Assembly (NCBI RefSeq): GCF_004135365.1
Contig: NZ_CP035492.1
Location: forward strand, 3,530,001-3,594,000
Origin: Paenibacillus protaetiae
Lineage (GTDB): Bacteria > Bacillota > Bacilli > Paenibacillales > Paenibacillaceae
Direction of reading: 5' to 3'
Length of the DNA: 64,000 nucleotides
Part shown: positions 46,128-54,848 of the stretch, piece after piece
How positions within the stretch are numbered: the first letter of the stretch is position 1
Layout: each line of letters starts with the position of its first letter
Made by a program: the position numbers and the translations under genes
The notes under the pieces: generated by a model
Told to the model about the DNA's origin: nothing
Databases searched by the model: none
What the model saw: only the letters and a program-made list of their open reading frames with translations

Positions 46128-47294
46128 ATGACCTTGGATCAGCATGCCAGCGATATTAATCGTGTAATAAAAAATGCCATCGAAGTGATGGAAAGCAGCA
46201 AATATCAAATTTATGAAATATGCGAATCGGCGCGCACGGAGTTGGAATCCTTGGAGCAGGAGCTGGAAATTGTGCTTCAGGAAACGATCAAGACCATCGA
46301 CAAGGTGGATAAGCTTGATCAAGACTACCGGCGCGCCCGCATTCGTTTGACTGAAGTTAGCAAGGACTTCGTCCGATATAAAGAGCAGGATATAAAAGTA
46401 GCTTACGAGAAAGCGACCACGCTGCAGCTTGATTTGATGATGTACCGGGAAAAGGAATCTTATTTAAAAGCCCGCCGCGATGATTTGCAGAAGCGGGTCA
46501 GAAATGTAGAAGGTTCCGTCGAGCGCGCAGAAGTAATCGCTTCTCAAATGAATGTAGTATTGGAATACTTGTCGGGAGATTTGAATCAAGTGACCCGCAT
46601 TTTGGAATCGGCGCGTACGCGTCAGGTGCTCGGTCTGAAAATTATTCTGGCCCAAGAGGAAGAACGCAAACGGATCGCTCGGGAAATCCATGACGGTCCT
46701 GCCCAATCCCTGGCAAACATAGTCCTTAGGACAGAAATTGCTGAGAGAATGTTAATGAAGCAGGAATTTCAAATGGTTCAGGACGAATTAATAGATTTGA
46801 AAGGGCAGGTTCGCGCCGGTTTGGAAGAGCTCCGCAAAATTATTTTTAATTTGCGGCCGATGACGCTCGATGATTTGGGGCTTGTTCCGACGCTTCGCAA
46901 ATTTGTACAGGATTTTGAAGAACGGACAAGAATACATACCGCTTTCGAAATGAAAGGAAAAGAAATCCGTCTGCCGTCTGCGATGGAAGCAGCTATATAC
47001 CGCCTTGTACAAGAGGCTTATACGAATGCCCAGAAGCATTCGAATGCTTCGCATGTCATATTGGAAATGCAGTTTCAAGCTCAGCAGATCCTGATAACGG
47101 TAGAGGACAACGGAAGCGGCTTTAACCAGAAATTGCTTGATGATCCGGAGCGCCAAAATGCTCATTTTGGACTAGTCGGGATGAGAGAACGGGTGGAGCT
47201 AGTGGAGGGGAGGATGAGTATCGACTCAAAACCGGGCCAAGGGACGAAAATTATATTAACAATTCCCATAACAGCAGAGCATAGGAAGGAGTAA
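46128..47294 (+). CDS. degS: Two-component sensor kinase DegS
   Basis: Cytosolic histidine kinase of the DegS-DegU system controlling motility, competence and exoenzymes. 388 residues, no TM. The N-terminal half is a long coiled coil (residues 10-180), then the HisKA_3 phosphoacceptor in EEERKRIAREIHDGPAQSL (His), and an HATPase domain with VQEAYTNAQKHSNAS, VEDNGSGF and GLVGMRERVELVEG. The ATG follows AAAGG, itself inside a small hairpin (CGAC/GTCG, 46110-46126). Partner of degU directly downstream. Confidence 0.95.
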   Translation: MTLDQHASDINRVIKNAIEVMESSKYQIYEICESARTELESLEQELEIVLQETIKTIDKVDKLDQDYRRARIRLTEVSKDFVRYKEQDIKVAYEKATTLQLDLMMYREKESYLKARRDDLQKRVRNVEGSVERAEVIASQMNVVLEYLSGDLNQVTRILESARTRQVLGLKIILAQEEERKRIAREIHDGPAQSLANIVLRTEIAERMLMKQEFQMVQDELIDLKGQVRAGLEELRKIIFNLRPMTLDDLGLVPTLRKFVQDFEERTRIHTAFEMKGKEIRLPSAMEAAIYRLVQEAYTNAQKHSNASHVILEMQFQAQQILITVEDNGSGFNQKLLDDPERQNAHFGLVGMRERVELVEGRMSIDSKPGQGTKIILTIPITAEHRKE

Positions 47295-47298
47295 GTTG

Positions 47299-48039
47299 AT
47301 GATGATGATACAGCAGCAGAAACCGAATGTCGGCAAACAAAAGATCAAAGTGCTGCTTGCCGATGACCACCAGCTTTTCCGGGAAGGGCTTAAACGGATA
47401 TTGAACATGGAAGAGGACCTGGAAGTGGTCGGTGAATGCGGAGATGGCATCCAAGTTATGGAGTTCTGCAATCATACTATGCCGGAAATTGTATTGATGG
47501 ACATCAATATGCCAATCGAAAACGGCGTTGTCACGACCGAAAGGCTGAAGACGATTTTTCCGGATGTGAAAGTTCTTATTTTATCCATTCATGACGATGA
47601 AAGTTATGTGTTTGAAACGCTCCGCAAAGGGGCGACAGGCTACCTGCTGAAAGATATGGAAGCGGAGCAGCTTATTAACGCCATTCGCGCCGTCGTTGAA
47701 GGACATGCATACATACACCCGAAAGTGACGGGCAAACTTATTAACCAGCTGCGCCGCATGACGTATTTGGATGAGATGGGTGTTGTAACCGGCGCTGCGG
47801 CAGCCAAAGAAGCGGGCGTGAAGTTTACGGCAGGCGAAGACAACCCGCTTACCCGCCGCGAAGCGGAAGTGCTCCGTCTGATGGCTGAAGGCAAAAGCAA
47901 CAAGATGATTGGCGAAAACCTGTTTATTAGCGAAAAAACGGTTAAAAACCATGTTAGCAGCATTTTGCAAAAAATGGAAGTCGATGATCGCACGCAAGCC
48001 GTTATTAATTCGATCAAGTTCGGCTGGGTTACGCTTTAG
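47299..48039 (+). CDS. degU: Response regulator DegU
   Basis: NarL/FixJ-family transcription factor. 246 residues. Several start codons are stacked (TTG 47296, ATG 47299, 47302, 47305); AGGAAGGAG at 47283-47291 favours 47299. Receiver domain: [15 protein letters not shown], phosphoacceptor Asp in VLMDINMP, Lys in LLKDMEA. The linker is followed by the LuxR-type helix-turn-helix ([20 protein letters not shown] and [18 protein letters not shown]). Directly after degS, as in Bacillus subtilis. Confidence 0.96.
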   Translation: MMMIQQQKPNVGKQKIKVLLADDHQLFREGLKRILNMEEDLEVVGECGDGIQVMEFCNHTMPEIVLMDINMPIENGVVTTERLKTIFPDVKVLILSIHDDESYVFETLRKGATGYLLKDMEAEQLINAIRAVVEGHAYIHPKVTGKLINQLRRMTYLDEMGVVTGAAAAKEAGVKFTAGEDNPLTRREAEVLRLMAEGKSNKMIGENLFISEKTVKNHVSSILQKMEVDDRTQAVINSIKFGWVTL

Positions 48040-48090
48040 ACGCCCGGCGCAGCTGCCGATGCCGCATGTGCGGCCGGGCAGTGAAGATGG

Positions 48091-48121
48091 CGCAGCCTCC
48101 CGGCACAGCTGGGAGGCTGCG
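48091..48121 (+). terminator. Hairpin after degU
   Basis: CGCAGCCTCCC (48091-48101) pairs perfectly with GGGAGGCTGCG (48111-48121). There is no T run; it directly abuts the tandem repeat. Confidence 0.45.
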
Positions 48122-48196
48122 CGCCGATTGCAGAGAGCGCCGATTGCAGAGAGCGCCGATTGCAGAGAGCGCCGATTGCAGAGAGCGCCGATTGCA
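48121..48196. repeat. 16-bp tandem repeat, five copies
   Basis: Unit GCGCCGATTGCAGAGA, with GCGCCGATTGCA starting at 48121, 48137, 48153, 48169 and 48185. All five are identical. No plausible coding frame covers it. Confidence 0.95.
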
Positions 48197-48299
48197 GCGC
48201 GTTGCACGCAGTCAGCTCGCAGCGATGGCAACTGGTGGGCTGTGCTCGAGCGGCAGGTGCCGGGGCAAGGGACTATACTAGCCTTTGCTCGGGGACCTA

Positions 48300-48481
48300 A
48301 AATGCAAAAATACAGTTGTTTTATACCGAATTAAGCGATTTGGAAGCTTTAAATGTAAAAATGCAGTTGATTTCTCAGTTTTCATCCAAATTTGACGAAA
48401 TGGCAGGGGATTACCTGCATATTTGCAGTTATTTGGTGTAAATGAGCCCTTTTAGGCGAAAACAACTGCATTTTTACATTT
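48300..48481. repeat. Intergenic element with direct and inverted copies of a 19-bp motif
   Basis: AAATGTAAAAATGCAGTTG at 48351-48369 is the exact inverse of CAACTGCATTTTTACATTT at 48463-48481. A direct, slightly diverged copy (AAATGCAAAAATACAGTTG) begins at 48300, and a further degenerate one lies near 48415-48435. AT-rich, unlike its flanks. No gene. Confidence 0.85.
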
Positions 48482-48492
48482 CCGATGCGCGT

Positions 48493-48591
48493 CGGCACAC
48501 GACAGTGCGTGTCCGTCATGCGCATCGGCACATGACACTGCGGGGCCGTCTTGCTCGACGGCATATGACAGTGCGGGTCCGTCACGGGTTG
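48493..48591. repeat. 33-bp degenerate tandem repeat, three copies
   Basis: Units begin CGGCACACGACAGTGCG (48493), CGGCACATGACACTGCG (48526) and CGGCATATGACAGTGCG (48559), period exactly 33. The period is a multiple of three and gives an 11-residue repeat on the - strand, but no good gene start was seen. Confidence 0.85.
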
Positions 48592-48724
48592 ACTTCTTTA
48601 TAGCATAGCTGTTTAATTTGGATATACCGATGTGACGAAGAACGTCCCTATCATCTTGTAGAAGAGATGAGCAGGGGCTTTTTTTGTGCCCAAATAAGCG
48701 GAATTGAACAAGGGGTGAACAAGA

Positions 48725-49408
48725 ATGGATTTTGTTCAAGCGCATAAGATGTGGTTGCAATCTCATTTGGACAGAAGAAACGGGGAGCGGAAAGGCAGGC
48801 TAGAAAGAGGGCATGGACACGGCGAACGGCTGTTTCTGCAAAATGTGTGGTGGCCGCTTTACGGCCATTTTGAGCATTTGCATCCGGAGTACGAAGTGCT
48901 AGATTGGCGGGGCCAGCCTTATTTTGCAGATATGGCATGGCTGCCGGGGGCGGTCAAAATGATTTTCGAGATAAAAGGGTTTGGCCCGCATGTCCGGGAC
49001 ATGGACCGAAAAAAGTACAGCAACGAGCTGAATCGCGAACTGTTTATGCAGGCGATTGGTTATCGCGTTGTTTCATTGGCATATGACGATGTCGAACAGC
49101 GCCCGGAACTTTGCAGAACATTGCTGCGGCTGTTAATGAGCAAGTATCAGCAGCAGCGCCCGGAGCAGTGGACAATAGCACATTTTATGAAACGGGAAAT
49201 CGTTTATTATATGAATCAGCAGGCAGGGGCTGCCCGGCCGAAAGATGTGGCGGACTATTTTTCAATTAATCATCGGACGGCTGTGAAATATCTTGGAGAA
49301 CTGTGTGATGCCGGTTGGCTGGCGCCTTGCGGAAATGGCGGCAAAATAACGAGGTACAAGCTTGGCCCCAGACAGCTAACCGAGCTTGTAAAACTAAAAG
49401 CAGATTAG
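48725..49408 (+). CDS. PD-(D/E)XK nuclease-like protein with C-terminal winged helix
   Basis: 227 residues, no close family recognised. The central part looks like a restriction-endonuclease fold: D69 in YFADMAWL, and E82-x-K84 in IFEIKGFG, followed by helices and IGYRVVSLAYDDV (a VSR/DUF559-like strand). The last 65 residues look like a winged helix: VADYFSINHRTAVKYLGEL then a wing and RYKLGP. AAGGGGTG precedes the ATG. It has no restriction-modification or transposase neighbour. A role in DNA repair, defence or gene control cannot be decided. Confidence 0.65.
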   Translation: MDFVQAHKMWLQSHLDRRNGERKGRLERGHGHGERLFLQNVWWPLYGHFEHLHPEYEVLDWRGQPYFADMAWLPGAVKMIFEIKGFGPHVRDMDRKKYSNELNRELFMQAIGYRVVSLAYDDVEQRPELCRTLLRLLMSKYQQQRPEQWTIAHFMKREIVYYMNQQAGAARPKDVADYFSINHRTAVKYLGELCDAGWLAPCGNGGKITRYKLGPRQLTELVKLKAD

Positions 49409-49487
49409 GGCGGATGGGATTGTCCAGTTGCCCGTAACCTCTGGGCGCTTTGCGGCATATATTGTGACCATAAAGGAGGTGTCCGCC

Positions 49488-50062
49488 ATGGTTGCTATAT
49501 TGCTGGGAGTGATCGGCTGTTACGTCATGGCTGCGTTGCTGGTGCAATGGGCATACCGAATCGCAAAACGCAAGGAGAAATCAAACAAGCATTATATTCT
49601 GATGACCCGGAACAATGAGACAAGGATGGAATGGTATATGCGGTCGTTTCGGGCTTTCTCGCGGCGTAATGGCATGGAAATGCAAATCACGGTTGTGGAC
49701 CGGGGATCGACAGACGATACGTTAGAGATTGCAGGCCGGCTGTCGCGAAGCGGCGGACAGCATATTGTTGTGCAAGACTCGCTGCCGGAACACGGCGTTT
49801 CGCCGGATGACCATAGCGGGATGGAGGGGGGCGCCCGACCGGCAAAATGGCAGGACCGTCTGAAATACCGGAACAGGAAAATGACCGGAAGCTTTGCCCG
49901 GAGGATGCGCATTTTCAACATGGGAAGCGTTTCCTTAGCGAACACGACCAGACTGACCAGCTGCTGTGGACGCTGCGGTGCGAAGGGGTCATTAAACCGA
50001 ATGAGCAGCCCGTTATCGTCGATTTGCAAAACCCGTCGGATTTGTCTAAAATGCCTTTTTAG
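49488..50062 (+). pseudogene. Membrane-anchored glycosyltransferase-like protein, frame-interrupted
   Basis: ATG 49488 follows AAAGGAGGTG. One N-terminal TM (AILLGVIGCYVMAALLVQWA), then a GT-A-like start: HYILMTRNNETRMEWYMRSF and ITVVDRGSTDDTLEIAGRLS. The frame breaks at the G run 49826-49831; with one extra G it continues EGGRPTGKMAGPSE and ends at LLWTLRCEGVIKPNEQPVIV with stop at 50062. About 190 residues, too short for a full glycosyltransferase. Alternative: a degenerate family member. The frameshift could be an assembly error. Confidence 0.6.
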
Positions 50063-50125
50063 ACTATGATGGAAATAAGAACTGCCGAAGTAACAACGGT
50101 TAAGGAAAGCTTTGGAGGTGCAAAG

Positions 50126-50767
50126 ATGGCGAATACACATGTTTATTCCACTCGTGAAGAAGTCGCAAATGCAATAACGCATGGCATTGGCGCGATATTA
50201 AGTGTGGCGGCGCTTGTGCTGCTTATTGTGTTTGCAAGTGAAAAAGGGACGGCTTGGCATGTGACCAGCTTTGCAGTGTACGGCACAACGATGCTGATGC
50301 TGTATACAGCTTCCACTTTAGTGCATTCGCTGCGGGAAGGAAAGCTCAAAGATATTTTTGAAACCTTGGACCATTCCTGCATCTATCTGTATATTGCGGG
50401 CAGTTATACGCCTCTGCTGCTCACGGTGCTGCGCGGCCCGCTTGGCTGGAGTTTGTTTGGCGTCGTATGGGGCATTGCCATAGGCGGCGTAGTGTTCAAA
50501 GCGTTTTTTACGAAACGGTTTTTGTTCCTGTCCACCTTGTTTTACGTGCTGATGGGATGGCTGATCGTGTTTGCATGGGGGCCGCTTAAAGAGATTCTTG
50601 CTCCTGCAGGGCTCACATGGCTTGTTGCAGGCGGTCTGTTCTATACGGTGGGCTCTATATTTTACGTGTGGCGGGGGTTTAAATACCATCACGCGGTGTG
50701 GCATTTGTTTGTGATTGCAGGTTCGATCTGCCATTTCTTTGCGATATTGCTTTACCTGTACCGATAA
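50126..50767 (+). CDS. Hemolysin III / PAQR-family membrane protein
   Basis: 213 residues, seven TMs. ATG 50126 after GGAGGTG at 50114-50120 is preferred over the upstream in-frame ATG. The family pattern is visible: N-terminal EEVANAITHGIGAIL, STLVHSL in TM2 (Ser-x3-His), DHSCIYLYIAGSYTP in TM3, and the C-terminal KYHHAVWHLFVIAGSICHF (His pair). These residues bind zinc in PAQR proteins. Physiological role in Bacillales is unclear. Confidence 0.9.
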   Translation: MANTHVYSTREEVANAITHGIGAILSVAALVLLIVFASEKGTAWHVTSFAVYGTTMLMLYTASTLVHSLREGKLKDIFETLDHSCIYLYIAGSYTPLLLTVLRGPLGWSLFGVVWGIAIGGVVFKAFFTKRFLFLSTLFYVLMGWLIVFAWGPLKEILAPAGLTWLVAGGLFYTVGSIFYVWRGFKYHHAVWHLFVIAGSICHFFAILLYLYR

Positions 50768-50790
50768 GGTACGGAATGGAGTTGGAAGTG

Positions 50791-50842
50791 AAGCACACTT
50801 CAGCAGCGCTTTAGGCGCTTGGCTGCGGTGTGCTTTTTTTTT
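50791..50842 (+). terminator. Terminator after the hemolysin-III gene
   Basis: AAGCACAC (50791-50798) pairs with GTGTGCTT (50828-50835), with inner CAGC/GCTG and AGCGC/GCGCT, followed by a long T run. Confidence 0.92.
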
Positions 50843-50942
50843 TTGGGTTTGGCGGGATTGATGCGGCGGGATACGGGATGATGTTATGCGCAGGACCAGG
50901 CTGAACGGGGATAACGGCAGCGGGCGAGGGAGGTTAATGGCG

Positions 50943-53335
50943 ATGAAGGCTTATGTTTATACGGTTTTTACGGCGGACGGCTGGCTAGCCTGGTTTACGA
51001 TTGCGCCGGAGGTCGACCGATATTTTTGGCTTGGCGGAGACGAAGAAGGAATGCCGCATTCTGGAGATAGGACAGCAAGCGCGACAGCCGGCCAAGTGGA
51101 ATCGCCGGGACCGGTTCGGGCTGCGGGGCTGCCAAGCCGGGCAAAAGGCGATGTGATGCTGCTTTGGCGCGAGCCGCTTCCGCTTGGCGATGCGCAGAGA
51201 GCCGTGCAGCTGTGGCTGGCTGCGGTTCCGCTGCGGCAACGCCGGACGAGTGCCGTTTCTGCGGCAAACGGGTTCCCGGCGGCTTATACTTACGCCGCCG
51301 GGCTTGAAGGCGAGCAGCAAGCGCTGGAGCGGCTTGCCTCAAGCGTCCGGCTTGCGGCAAGCGAAGGGAAGGAGAGCGGAGGAGGGCAAAGTAAAGGAAG
51401 CAAGGGGAGAGGAACGCGGCAGCGGCATGACCGAGGGCGGGGGTGCCCAATCACAGGTGAACCCGGGCCTGCCGGAGGAAGCGCAGGCAGCAAGAAGCGG
51501 CAGCCGGAGGGCAAGCAGGATCGTGCGGCAGACCGCTTAGCGGAGCGCTGGACTTGCTCCGATGCGGCATTCGCGGCCAGCGAAGCAGCCGCGAGAGTGC
51601 GCGCGCTTGCGGCCGGGGCGGGGCCGGCCGCAGCTGCGCTGCAGGGCCGTGCGCTGCTGCGCGGCGAAGCGCACGCCATGCTTGCCGGCGCCGATACCGC
51701 GCACGGCGCCTACAACAGCGGCGCCGACGGCGCGCTGCAGCTTGCCGCGCTGCAGGGGCGGCTGCGCCTTACGGGCGCGGTAGCGGCATCCGCGCCCGCC
51801 GCATCGCGGCGCTTTGCGCTGCTGTGCCAGCGCCGCCGGCGGTACCGCTGCCTGCGCTGCGGCAGCGGGGAGGCGCATATGCGCCGCACGGCATGCGCCT
51901 CGTGCGGCCGCATGTGCGCCTACTGCACGGCATGCCTCGGTATGGGGCGCAGCCGCGAATGCGAGCTGCTGGTGCTCGGCATGCCTGCGCCATATGCCGG
52001 GGGCGGCGGACCGATGCCCCCGGCAGCAGAGCGGCTTGCCCGCTGGGGGCTTAGCCCGGCGCAGACAGCCGCCGCAGGCGAAGCGCTCCGTTTTGTCGAG
52101 GCGGCCCCATGCGCCGCGCCGCTCTCGCGCACTGCCGCGCGTGACAAGCAGCTGCCGGCAGGGGCCGAGCGCCAGCATCGATATGCTTCGCCGGAACGCG
52201 CCGCGCCGCTCTCGCGCACTGCCGCGCGTGACAAGCAGCTGCCGGCAGGGGCCGAGCGCCAGCATCGATATGCTTCGCCGGAACGCGCCGCGCCGCCTGT
52301 CCATGCGCCGGTATCAGCCCTTGCCGGGTTTACGACCGAAATGGCGGCGCCGAGGCAATTTTTGCTGTGGGCAGTTACAGGAGCGGGCAAGACCGAAATG
52401 ATTTTTCCGCTTGTCGAGTCGGTTTTGCGGAGAGGCGGGAAGGCGCTGATTGCTACGCCGCGCCGGGACGTGGTGCTGGAGCTTGATCCCCGGATCCGGA
52501 AAGCATTCCCGGAAGCGACGGTGGTTACTTTATACGGCGGGAGCGAACAGCGCTGGGAAACGGGCGATATTACGCTTTCCACTACGCATCAGCTGCTTCG
52601 TTTTCATCAGGCGTTCCAGCTGGTTATCGTAGACGAACTGGATGCCTTTCCTTATGCCGGGGACCCGGTATTGCATTATGCGGCGAACAAATGCTGCGCT
52701 CCTTCGGCGGCGCGATTGCTGCTGTCCGCAACGCCGCCCCCGAGCTGCAGCGCGCCGCGCGTAAAGGAACACTGCCGCATGCCAAAGTTCCGGTCCGCTA
52801 CCACCGCCATCCGCTTCCGGTACCGAAGCTGCTCAGAACGCCGGCAGTGCACCAAATGCTGCATAAAGGCAAGCTGCCCGCCAAGCTGGCACAGGCGCTC
52901 CGGCAGTCGCTGGAACGAGGGGCGCAGCTGTTTGTTTTTGTCCAAAAAATTGTCCAGACCGAGCCCATGGCCCTGCTTCTAAGAAAAGAGCTTAATCTGG
53001 AGTTGATCGCCGCTGTCCACTCACAAGATCCTGACCGTGCGGACAAAGTTCAGCAATTTCGCAGAAGGGAGCTTCGCATTCTGGTGACGACAACCATCTT
53101 GGAGAGAGGGGTAACCGTACCGCAAAGCGACGTGTTTATTTTGGATGCGGACGGCCGGTTGTTCGACTCGTCTTCGCTCGTTCAGATGGCAGGCCGGGCC
53201 GGGCGTTCCGGCGATGATCCCAAAGGTTTTGTTTATTTTTGCGCGCTGGAGCGGAGCCGTTCGCAGCTGGGGGCTGTCAAGCAAATTCGCAGCATGAACA
53301 AAACCGCCCGCTCAGCCGGGTACCTGCTTCCATAG
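50943..53335 (+). pseudogene. comFA: Competence DNA helicase ComFA, frame-interrupted
   Basis: ATP-dependent DNA translocase used for DNA uptake at the competence site. Start: ATG 50943 (GAGGGAGG at 50926-50933; ATG 50937 is closer). An unusual, very GC- and Ala-rich N-terminal region precedes a zinc-binding part (CLRCG, CASCGRMCAYCTACLG). The ATPase has Walker A AVTGAGKTEM, motif II VDELDAFPY and motif III LLLSATP. Here the frame breaks at the C run 52737-52741; one extra C restores ATPPPELQRAARKG and the helicase part 2 (LVTTTILERGVTVPQS; MAGRAGRSGDDPKGFVY) to the stop at 53335. A perfect 87-bp tandem duplication lies between the zinc part and Walker A. comFB is not present; comFC follows. 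Confidence 0.88.
52111..52284. repeat. Perfect 87-bp tandem duplication inside comFA
   Basis: The block starting at 52111 (GCGCCGCGCCGCTCTCGCGC) is repeated at 52198, with the beginning of a third copy at 52285 (degenerating within a dozen bases). 87 is 29 codons, so the reading frame is kept. Confidence 0.95.
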
Positions 53336-53411
53336 CGTTCAAAGGCGGCTTGTGCCTAGCGGACCGGCGGCAGTCCCCGTATCCCATTTTCATGAGAGGA
53401 GCAAAGTTAAC

Positions 53412-54290
53412 TTGAACCTTTACGCGATAAGCCGTTACGGGCAAGCAGCCTTGTCGCTTTTGCAGCCCTCGGCTTCAAACTGTTTATTTTGCGGCAAAGG
53501 CATGAGCCGCGGCCGGGCCGGCGGAACGCCATCATGGCTTCCTTCTTCCTTTACGCGTTTGGTATGCGCCAGCTGCCTGGCGGCCATTCCATGGCTAATC
53601 CGCATACAATGTGCAGTATGCGGCAGAAATGTCTCCTGTCCGGATTGTCGGAGGCGCGAGGCCCATTTTGTGTGCAATCGCAGCGCAGTCGGGTATGACG
53701 AACGGATGCGGAGCTGGCTTGCTTTATACAAATACAGAGGAAATGAGCAGCTTGAACCGCTTTTTGTCGATATGCTGATGATGCCGCTGCGTATGATGGC
53801 CCGGCAGCTGCGGGAAGAGCTGGATAAGCGGCACGGGACGAAGCCTGATTCATGGAACAACAAGCTGCTCGGCCGCCGCCGGCAGCTGCCTTGGGATGCG
53901 ATTGCCTATGTGCCGGTCAGCGATGAGCGCGCCGAGGAAAGAGGTTTTAATCAGGCGGAACGCTTTGCCGGCGGCATTGCCGGCCGTACGGGGCTGCCGG
54001 TTGTCGATTTGCTCGTCCGGACGCGGCACAGCGGCAAGCAAAGCTTTAAAACAAGGGGAGAGCGGATCGCCAACACAAAGCAGCTTTTTGCGCTGGCCCC
54101 GGGGGCGATTGAGGCGCTAAGGAATCTGCGGAAGCCGCCCGGGCCGGAACAGCTGCTGAGCCCTGTCCGCCTGCTGCTTATTGACGATATTTACACGACC
54201 GGCAGCACTGTAGAGGCTTGCTCCGCTGCCATCCGGCTGCATACACCGTTTCCGGTTGCCATTTATTCGCTTACTTGGGCCCGTTCCTAA
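53412..54290 (+). CDS. comFC: ComF family protein ComFC
   Basis: Competence protein with an amidophosphoribosyltransferase-like domain. 292 residues from TTG 53412, which follows GAGAGGAG; an in-frame ATG at 53352 lies earlier and adds 20 residues without a good site. An N-terminal zinc-finger-like part (CLFCGKG, VCASCLA, CAVCGRNVSCPDCRRR) is followed by the PRT domain with the PRPP motif RLLLIDDIYTTGSTVEA. Its stop codon overlaps the -35 box of the next promoter. Confidence 0.9.
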   Translation: MNLYAISRYGQAALSLLQPSASNCLFCGKGMSRGRAGGTPSWLPSSFTRLVCASCLAAIPWLIRIQCAVCGRNVSCPDCRRREAHFVCNRSAVGYDERMRSWLALYKYRGNEQLEPLFVDMLMMPLRMMARQLREELDKRHGTKPDSWNNKLLGRRRQLPWDAIAYVPVSDERAEERGFNQAERFAGGIAGRTGLPVVDLLVRTRHSGKQSFKTRGERIANTKQLFALAPGAIEALRNLRKPPGPEQLLSPVRLLLIDDIYTTGSTVEACSAAIRLHTPFPVAIYSLTWARS

Positions 54291-54315
54291 ACAAATAGCG
54301 GCCATATGCCGATAA
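54288..54315 (+). promoter_or_regulatory. Sigma-D promoter of yvyF
   Basis: TAAA (54288-54291) and GCCGATAA (54308-54315), 16 bases apart. The TAAA includes the stop codon of comFC. Confidence 0.75.
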
Positions 54316-54387
54316 TATAATGAAAACCATCTGTATTTCCGCTACAATAACGGTACGCCCAGTTTAAACGGAAGAGGAGCCATTGTG

Positions 54388-54792
54388 ATGATGAATTTGG
54401 AAAATTGCCCTCGATGCGGCCGGCTTTTTGCCAAAAACTTTAGAGATGTCTGTCCGAATTGCATTCGGGAGATTGATAAGCAATACGAGACTTGCGCCAA
54501 TTATTTAAGAGAGAACCGCGGAGCTACTATTGTAGAACTGTCCGAGGCGGTTGACGTCTCCATCCGGCAAATTACAAAATTTATTCGGGAAGGCCGGATT
54601 TCTTTGATGAACGCGCCTAACCTTTCTTATCCGTGCGAAGTGTGCGGAACGCTTATCCGCGAAAGCCACATTTGCGACAATTGCCGTAAAAGGCTGGAAA
54701 AAGATATTAACAGCTTGCATAAGCAGCAGTCTGAGGCCGGACGCAGCCACCAGGAGTCTATTCACGCCTATCGGATTAAAGAAGATAAGTAG
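54388..54792 (+). CDS. yvyF: Flagellar operon protein YvyF
   Basis: 134 residues. N- and C-terminal zinc-ribbon motifs (ENCPRCGRLF, DVCPNCIRE; PCEVCGTLIRESHICDNCRK) flank a small helix-turn-helix-like part (ATIVELSEAVDVSIRQITKF). This is the TIGR03826 flagellar operon protein found before flgM in Bacillales. Start codons GTG 54385, ATG 54388 and ATG 54391 are stacked after GAGGAG; 54388 gives good spacing. Function not known. Confidence 0.9.
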   Translation: MMNLENCPRCGRLFAKNFRDVCPNCIREIDKQYETCANYLRENRGATIVELSEAVDVSIRQITKFIREGRISLMNAPNLSYPCEVCGTLIRESHICDNCRKRLEKDINSLHKQQSEAGRSHQESIHAYRIKEDK

Positions 54793-54820
54793 CAAATCCA
54801 TGCAATGTCCAGCTGTTCTA

Positions 54821-54848
54821 TAAATATTCATTTCTGTCAGGCCGATAA
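54821..54848 (+). promoter_or_regulatory. Sigma-D promoter of flgM
   Basis: TAAA (54821-54824), 16 bases, GCCGATAA (54841-54848). The -10 box is at the same time the left arm of the terminator listed next. Confidence 0.8.

Noticed and set aside
47581-48231. A - strand open frame overlapping degU and the repeats
   Set aside because: It covers most of degU and its protein is made of repeat-derived residues. No ribosome site.
48066-48334. Open frames through the 16-bp repeats
   Set aside because: Repeated residues only; no family or start signal.
48121-48591. Possible CRISPR array
   Set aside because: The 16- and 33-bp units are directly adjacent without unique spacers, and there are no cas genes.
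50995-52582. Several long - strand and alternate-frame open frames in comFA
   Set aside because: The region is extremely GC-rich so stop codons are rare; proteins are Ala/Arg-rich without domains.
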